In this document: in pieces, positions 57,374 to 64,000 of the stretch | Layout of the letters: each line of letters opens with the position of its first letter | Numbering within the stretch: position 1 is the first letter of the stretch | Assembly (NCBI RefSeq): GCF_029407905.1 | Contig: NC_073633.1 | Coordinates: 24,938,501 to 25,002,500 of the forward strand | Length of the DNA stretch: 64,000 nucleotides | Direction of reading: 5' to 3' | From: Bubalus kerabau | Lineage: Eukaryota; Chordata; Mammalia; Artiodactyla; Bovidae | Translations under genes and position numbers: made by a program | The notes under the pieces: generated by a model | Seen by the model: the letters and a program-made list of their open reading frames with translations, nothing else | Databases searched by the model: none | What the model was told of the DNA's origin: nothing

Positions 57374-58861
57374 TTGCAGCCAAGACGGAGAAGCTCTATA
57401 CACTCAGCAAAAACAAGACCGGGCGCTGACTGTGGCTCAGATCATGAACTCCTTATTGCCAAATTCAGACTTAAATTGAAGAAAGTAGGAAAATCCACTA
57501 GACCATTCAGGTATGACCTAAATCAAATCCCTTATGATTATACAGAGGAAGTGAGGAACAGATTTAAGGGCCTAGATCTGATAGATAGAGTGCCTGATGA
57601 ACTATGGAATGAGGTTCGTGACATTGTACAGGAGACAGGGATCAAGACCATCCCCATGGAAAAGAAATGCAAAAAAGCAAAATGGCTGTCTGGGGATGCC
57701 TTACAAATAGCTGTGAAAAGAAGAGAAGCGAAAAGCAAAGGAGAAAAGGAAAGATATAAGCATCTGAATGCAGAGTTCCAAAAAATAGCAAGAAGAGATA
57801 AGAAAGCCTTCCTCAGCGATCAATGCAAAGAAATAGAGGAAAACAGAATGGGAAAGACTAGAGATCTCTTCAAGAAAATTAGAGATACCAAGGGAATATT
57901 TCATGCAAAGATGGGCACAATTAAGGACAGAAATGGTATGGACCTAACAGAAGCAGAAGATATTAAGAAGAGGTGGCAAGAATACACAGAAGAACTGTAC
58001 AAAAAAGAGCTTCACGACCCAGATAATCACGATGGTGTGATCACTTACCTAGAGCCAGACATCCTGGAATGTGAAGTCAAGTGGGCCTTAGAAAGCATCA
58101 CTATGAACAAAGCTAGTGGAGGTGATAGAATTCCAGTTGAGCTATTCCAAATCCTGAAAGATGATGCTGTGAAAGTGCTGCACTCAATATGCCAGCAAAT
58201 TTGGAAAACTCAGCAGTGGCCACAGGACTGGAAAAGGTCAGTGTTCATTCCAATCCCAAAGAAAGGCAATGCCAAAGAATGCTCAAACTACCACACAATT
58301 GCACTCATCTCACACGCTAGTAAAGTAATCCTCAAAATTCTCCAAGCCAGGCTTCAACAATACGTAAACCGTGAACTTCCAGACGTTCAAGCTGGTTTTA
58401 GAAAAGGCAGAGGAACCAGAGATCAAATTGCCACCATCTGCTGGATCATCGAAAAAGCAAGAGAGCTCCAGAAAAATATCTATTTCTGCTTTATTGACTA
58501 TGCCAAAGCCTTTGACTGTATAGATCACAATAAACTATGGAAAATTCTGAAAGAGATGGGAATACCAGACCACCTGACCTGCCTCTTGAGAAACCTACAT
58601 GCAGGTCAGGAAGCAACAGTTAGAACTAGACATGGAACAACAGACTGGTTCCAAATGGGAAAAGGTGTACGTCAAGGCTGTATATTGTCACCCTGCTTAT
58701 TTAACTTATATGCAGAGTACATTATGAGAAACGCTGGGCTGGAAGAAGCACAGGCTGGAATCAAGATTGCCGGGAGAAATATCAATAACCTCAGATATGC
58801 AGATGACCCCACCCTTATGGCAGAAAGTGAAGAGGAACTAAATTATGACCAACCTAGATAG
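57374..58861 (+). pseudogene. BovB ORF2 reverse transcriptase, 495-codon open frame
   Basis: Starts just after a one-base loss near 57,385. Carries the endonuclease end CGSDHELLIAK, the RT motifs FIDYAKAFDCIDH and RQGCILSPCLFN, and YADD at 58796-58807. The frame then runs into the internal deletion and stops. RTE-clade LINE protein, long but not functional. Confidence 0.88.
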
Positions 58862-59464
58862 AATATTAAAAAGCAGAGATATTACTTTGCCAACAAAGGT
58901 CCGTCTAATCAAGGCCATGGTTTTTCCAGTGGTCCTGTATGGATGTGAGAGTTGGACTGTGAAGAAGGCTGAGCGCTGAAGAATTGATGCTTTTGAACTG
59001 TGGTGTTGGAGAAGACTCTTGCGAGTCCCTTGGACTGCAAGGAGATCCAACCAGTCCATCCTAAAGGAGACCAGTCCTGGGTATTCATTGGAAGGACTGA
59101 TGCTGAGGCTGAAACTCCAGTACTTTGGCCACCTCATGCAAAGAGTTGACTCATTGGAAAAGACCCTGATGCTGGGAGGGATTGGGGCCAGTAGGAGAAG
59201 GGGACGATAGAGGATGAGATGGCTGGCTGACATCACCGACTCGATGGACGTGAGTTTGAGTGAACTCTGGGAGATGGTGATGGACAGGGAGGCCTGGTGT
59301 GCTGCGATTCATGGGGTCACAAAGAGTCGGACATGACTGAGCGACTGAACTGAACTGAAAGTTTAATGTTTCTCCCTAGTAAAATTTAACGTTCAAACCA
59401 AATAACAAAATGTTAATAGAAATCTTCATATCTCCGTAGCTAATATATGGAATCACATTTTTAG

Positions 59465-61900
59465 CAGGTCTTTTTGTGGTGTAATATACATAACATAAAA
59501 TCTACCACTTCAATCATTTTTAAATGTACAGTTCAGTGGCATTAAGTACATTCACGTTGTTGTATAACTACCACCACTATCCTTCAGAAATTTTCATCTT
59601 CCTAAACTAAAACTCTGTACCAATCGAACAGTAACTCCTCATGGCCTTCTCCCCTTAGCCCCTGGCAGCCACCATTCTCCTTTCTGTCTCTATGAACTGA
59701 TTATTCTAGGTAGGTCATAACAGTATAATCATACAATATTTGTCTTTTTTGTGGCTGGCTTATTTCACTTAGCATAATAGCTTCCAGGTTCATCCACATT
59801 ATAGCATGTGTCAGAATTTTATTCCTTCCTAAGGATGAATAGTAGTCCATTGTATGGCATAGACCACATTTTGTATTCATTCACTGATGAACATTTGGGT
59901 TGTTTCCAGGTTTTGGCTATTACAAATAATGCTGCATTTACAAATAATATTGTAAATAATGCTTGCATTTCACCAATAAATACACTGGTGTATAAATATC
60001 ACTTTGAGTCACTGCTTTCAATTCCTTTGAGTGGAATTTCAATTCCGGAAGTGGAATTGCTGGTAACAGATCCTTTTTGCTATTTTCTTTTCTTCTTGGC
60101 CATGTGGCATGTGAGGTCTTTGTTTCCCAACCAAGGATCAAACCCATGACCCCTAAATTGGAAACTTGGTTTTTAATCACTAGACAGACAGGAAAGTCCC
60201 AGCAGATCCTTTTTAAAATCAGTGAACCACATCTTCTCATTTCTGTGAGTCTGATATGATGCTAAATGATTTTGTGGTTGAACTTATGAGAAAACTGATA
60301 TTCCTTCTTGCATTTCACATGTTCCATCTGGGGTAGGTTTTCTTCATATTCCTGGTGCACATCCACTGGAAATTTCTTTAGGCAACTCTTTAGAAATTTC
60401 TTTAGAGGACCCTGTAGGTGTTAAACTCAGTTTTCACTTATTTGAAAGTGTCTTTAAAAAAATAAACTTTGTCCCCAAAATAACTTTATTGAGGATACAA
60501 TTCAATGTTTATAGATTTCCCCCCCTTTATTTTAGCACTTTGAATCATTCCAATTCTTCCGATTTCTAGTGGCTGTCGAGAATTGTGCCACTGGTTTAGC
60601 TGTATTTTTTGTAGATGATCTATGTTTTTTCTCTAGCCTTTAGTTTGTTGTTCTTAACAGTTTTACTGAATTGTGTCTAGATGTGGATTTCTTCAAATTT
60701 ATCCTTCTTGGCATAAATCGTGCTTCCTGTATTTGTGAATTCCTGTCTTTCATCAATTCTGGAAATTTTTCAGTCATTTGATCCTCAGATATTGCCTTGC
60801 CCCATTTTTTCTTTCTCTTCTCCTCACGGAGAAGCCAATTTGATGACTGAAAGATCACCTCGCTTCTTTTTGCCTCAACTTTTTTTATCAACTTGTCTCT
60901 GTTGCTGCATTCTGATTAATTTTTTCAGGTTCATCTTTTAGTGCACTTTCTTCAGCTATGTCTTCTGTATGGCAGTTTTAATTTTAATGGTTACATACAA
61001 TTTTTTATTTCTTGATAATTTATTTTTTCTGACATCTCTCCGGGCATTTTTATAATCTCTTATTTCTGGTTTATGTTTTCTATTCCATCTTCTGTTTCTT
61101 TAAACACTTCCCAACAGCTTCAGATTCTTCATCTGATTGTTCCAAATTCTGGATCCCTTAAAGATTTAAGCCTGTTGATTATCATTCCTGCTGATACTCA
61201 TTTGAATCCTTACATATTTATATTCAGTAATTTTTTGATGAGTTTATATTTGGCTGAATTTAATCCAGAAGTTTGGATTTAAGATGCTTTTCTCTAGGGA
61301 GAATTCCATTTGCTTCTGTTGGACTTCAGGGAGCATTAATAACATGGGGCCATTTAACGTTTTAAGCTGATGGTTTACTTAAAAAAAGGGAAAGTTAAAA
61401 TTCCAACCGCAAATCCCTATGTTAGCAGATCTCACATGGAAGCTAACATTTTTATTAATGTTAACATCTAGTGCTGCAGTCTGGATAGGTTTGCTTGTAG
61501 GTTCCCTCTGCAAGCAGGTGGACTTCTTCCTTTCTGTTAAGAATGAAGCCCCTTGAGGATCCAAGCTTTGGGGAGAATAGAGTTGTCTCACATGTAGCTC
61601 TTTACTCTCTGGTTCTCCCCCAAACTCTCTTACCCCTACCCAGTTCCCAAAGCTCTAAGTTTCTACTTAGTTAACCTCTCTGTTTACTTACGATTTCCTT
61701 TTTGCTTTGTATTATTTTGTTTGTTTCAGGGGGATGCACTTGGGAAATTATCCTTATTTCCGCGGGACCTCACCAAGTTACTTTAAAAATATGTTTGTTG
61801 TGCTTTATATAGCATTTAGGTATTCTGCCATGGGAGGCTTCTATGAACTCTGTCACACTACTGGAAGAGAATTTTTGAAGCAAACCAAAAAAAAAATGTG
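59465..61900 (-). repeat. Old L1 sequence, antisense
   Basis: First part is antisense 3' UTR (GTACAGTTCAGTGGCATTAA, GATGAACATTTGGGTTGTTT). From about 60,240 it resembles the antisense L1 5'/ORF1 region (CCTGTCTTTCATCAATTCTG, GATCCTCAGATATTGCCTTG). Boundaries are uncertain. Confidence 0.6.
60079..60202 (-). repeat. CHR-2-type SINE with 12-bp target-site duplication
   Basis: Antisense copy flanked by CAGATCCTTTTT at 60067-60078 and 60203-60214. Confidence 0.88.
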
Positions 61901-62201
61901 ATGATATGGTATATATTGTTTTACAACCTGCTTTTTTTCCTTTGATATATGATAAACCCCTGTTGTACTAATAAATACAGGCCTAGAGCACCATTTTAAT
62001 GGCTGCATAGTCTTCCACTGTGTAACGTATTCAATCTTTTTCCTATTATTGGGTATTTAAGTTTCTATTTTTTCACTATTTTAAACAACATTTCAGTAAA
62101 TATCCTGAATCTTTGGCTAAATCTTTGCATACATCATAACCTTTTTCTTTCTTTATCTGTTTATCAAAGTGATACCTGTTAATATAAAATATTCAAATAC
62201 T
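61901..62201 (-). repeat. Old L1 fragment, antisense
   Basis: GGCTGCATAGTCTTCCACTG and TATTGGGTATTTAAGTTTCT match antisense old L1 3' UTR. Confidence 0.55.
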
Positions 62202-62212
62202 AAGGAAAACAA

Positions 62213-62491
62213 CGGAGAAGGCAATGGCACCCCACTCCAGTACTCTTGCCTGGAAAATCCCATGGATGGAGGAACCTGAAAAGCTGCAGTCCATGGGGTC
62301 GCTGAGGGTCAGACACGACTGAGCGACTTCCCTTTCACTTTTCACTTTCATGCATTGGATAAGGAAATGGCAACCCATTCCAGTGTTCTTGCCTGGAGAA
62401 TCCCAGGGACAGGGGAGCCTGGTGGGCTGCCGTCTATGGGGTCGCACAGAGTCGGACACAACTGAAGCGACTTAGCAGCAGCAGCAGCAGC
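62213..62491 (+). repeat. BOV-A2 dimeric SINE with target-site duplication and AGC tail
   Basis: Two tandem Bov-A units ending in (AGC)n. AAGGAAAACAA is duplicated at 62202-62212 and 62492-62502. Confidence 0.92.
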
Positions 62492-62502
62492 AAGGAAAAC
62501 AA

Positions 62503-63024
62503 AAATTCTCCATAATCTTTTTTGCTGTCACCTCAATTAATACAATTTGGTCTATAATTGAAGTCTCTTAATCAAACAACAGAGGAGAATTAGGGCTAGA
62601 ATATGCAAGAAGAGAGACCACAGTCTCTGCCCCTCACTTGCATCCCAGCAACTAGAAATAGGGAATCAGAGCAGGTACAAAGGATGGGCTGAAGGTCACT
62701 GAAGACAATCAGCTATAGAGAACTGAAGGGATGAGAGACACCCAGATAGACTCCAAAGGCCTGGGACAACCAGGGTCGGGTGTCCCCGGCCTCAGAAAAG
62801 GCCAGAGCTTCAAAATCCAGGAATCAACTCTGCCTTGCCAGTTCCCCACTGCTGGAAGAAGAAAGCAGAGGTCTTCTCAGGCACTCACTCCAGGCTCCTC
62901 TTCCTACCCCTCCTTCTCTTAAAGACGCTTGGTTTGTTTTTTATATTTTTTTGAAATTTCTTGATGATGTGCCTGAATATGGACTTTTTTTTCTTCATAC
63001 ATTTGCTGGAAACTAGTGGGCACT
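62503..63024. other. Intergenic; nothing recognised
   Basis: Unique-looking, no recognised repeat or exon. Confidence 0.4.
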
Positions 63025-63337
63025 TTTGTTTATTTTTGGCTGAGCTAGGTCTTTGTAGCTGTGTGGGCTTTTTCTCTAGTGGCGGCGAGCAGGGAAGACT
63101 CGAGTTGCAATGCGAGGGCTCCTCGTTGCAGCGGCTTTTCTTATGGTGGAGCATGGGCTCAAATGTGCACAAGCTCCAGCAGCTGCAGCTCACGGGCTCT
63201 AGAGCACAGCCTCAGTAGCTGTGGCACACGGGCTTGGTAGCCCCACAGCATGTGGGATCTTCCTGGACAAGGAATCGAATCTGTGTCTTCTATATGGACA
63301 GGCAGATTCTTTACCACTGAGCCATCAGGGAAGCCCA
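63025..63337 (-). repeat. CHR-type SINE, antisense, nearly full length
   Basis: TTTGTTTATTTTTGGCTGAG, CTCCTCGTTGCAGCGGC and CCACTGAGCCATCAGGGAAG in reverse CHR order. Confidence 0.85.
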
Positions 63338-64000
63338 AGTTGGTTTATTTTGAGTCAAAAACTATTATAGGTTCTGACACCATCCCCAATCTTACACTTT
63401 ACAGTAACTTCTTCCGATTCTCAGGCTCGTAGGTGAATCTAAAGAAATCTAGCTGTAAAAGGTTTTTAAATGCACCTCTAACTCCTTTCTGACTACTCTC
63501 CTCAAACGGAGGCCAGGTGTTGAGACCACGAGCTCAAAAAGAATCATGAAAGGAATGACTGTCCTCTCTGATGGCTCTTAGCTCCTGAACTAGACTTTTT
63601 TGAGGAACTGCCAGACTTGCATTTATATTCTGTGAGATACCACCATATCACCATAAGACTTCAGATGAATTCTGTCAATTCTGCAGGTACATGAAGAGAC
63701 CCCAAACCATAAAGAAACCCAACCTCCTAGCTCCTTTCGGTTGAGTATGGAGCACCACGTGGGATGATTAGCATCTCAGTGAAGCCTCAAAAAGTTAGGG
63801 TTGTTCATTTATTAATCCAATTCAACAAATATTTATTGGGTACCTACCTTGTACCAGCTTTTAAGCAGACTACAGTTTAAGAATTCCCTAAATAGGTCAA
63901 AAATAGCATGCACTGACTCCATCAGAATTCCAGATGTGTATCCTGGAGCTCCAGTTTCTGGAGAAACCACAGTTAACTGCTGGCTGCTTTTGCTCTGGCT
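63338..64000. other. Intergenic end of window
   Basis: An L2/MIR-type string at about 63,808-63,860 (CCAATTCAACAAATATTTAT, GGGTACCTACCTTGTACCAG). Otherwise nothing recognised; no exon of a neighbouring gene was found. Confidence 0.45.

Larger units (their letters stand above)
56850..59362 (+). repeat. BovB LINE, longest copy in the window (2.5 kb)
   Basis: Extends from inside the endonuclease domain through RT to the 3' end (CTGAGCGACTGAACTGAACT). An internal deletion of about 220 bp at about 58,845 removes sequence present in the copy at 13,355-13,577. Confidence 0.92.

Noticed and set aside
60000..64000. Possible exons of RIPK3, the next gene upstream of NFATC4 in human
   Set aside because: I saw no kinase or RHIM-like coding segment on either strand. 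The stretch is L1, SINE and unique-looking non-coding sequence.

Overview
The window is ruminant (bovid, probably cattle or a close relative) nuclear DNA. The inference rests on dense BovB LINEs, Bov-tA/BOV-A2 SINEs, tRNA-Glu-derived CHR SINEs and a ruminant-type L1 3' end, plus two mammalian genes that are neighbours in the same relative orientation on human chromosome 14q. No bacterial, plasmid or CRISPR features are present.

Two genes are supported, both on the minus strand. NFATC4, a calcium/calcineurin-regulated transcription factor, lies complete between about 31.6 and 42 kb. I reconstructed ten coding exons with GT-AG junctions. They add up to 2706 nt, i.e. 901 residues plus stop, in frame throughout. 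A TATA-like promoter lies just upstream of exon 1, and a polyadenylation signal lies at 31,619-31,624. An upstream alternative first exon at 41.7 kb splices in frame into exon 1 and matches my memory of the human long isoform. The second gene is NYNRIN. Only its first coding exon (7,187-7,384) and its CpG-island promoter region are here; the rest lies beyond the low-coordinate end.

Layout: 1-7.1 kb is SINE/MIR sequence, presumably the first long NYNRIN intron. 7.2-8.3 kb is the NYNRIN CpG island. 8.3-31.6 kb is intergenic and repeat-rich, with BovB copies at 9.3, 12.9, 15.3, 22.8 and 29.1 kb and old L1 sequence. 31.6-42.6 kb is NFATC4 with two CpG-rich blocks. 42.6-64 kb is a gene desert of L1, BovB, SINE and MIR sequence, including a 0.6 kb tandem duplication inside an L1 and the longest BovB copy (56.85-59.36 kb).

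I found no previously undescribed biological system. The observations most worth checking are the alternative NFATC4 start exon, a cluster of NFAT-like sites beside the NFATC4 TATA box, a BovB nested in a BovB with a visible target-site duplication, and a two-SINE composite flanked by a single target-site duplication. Repeat family names come from recalled consensus sequences, not from a database search.
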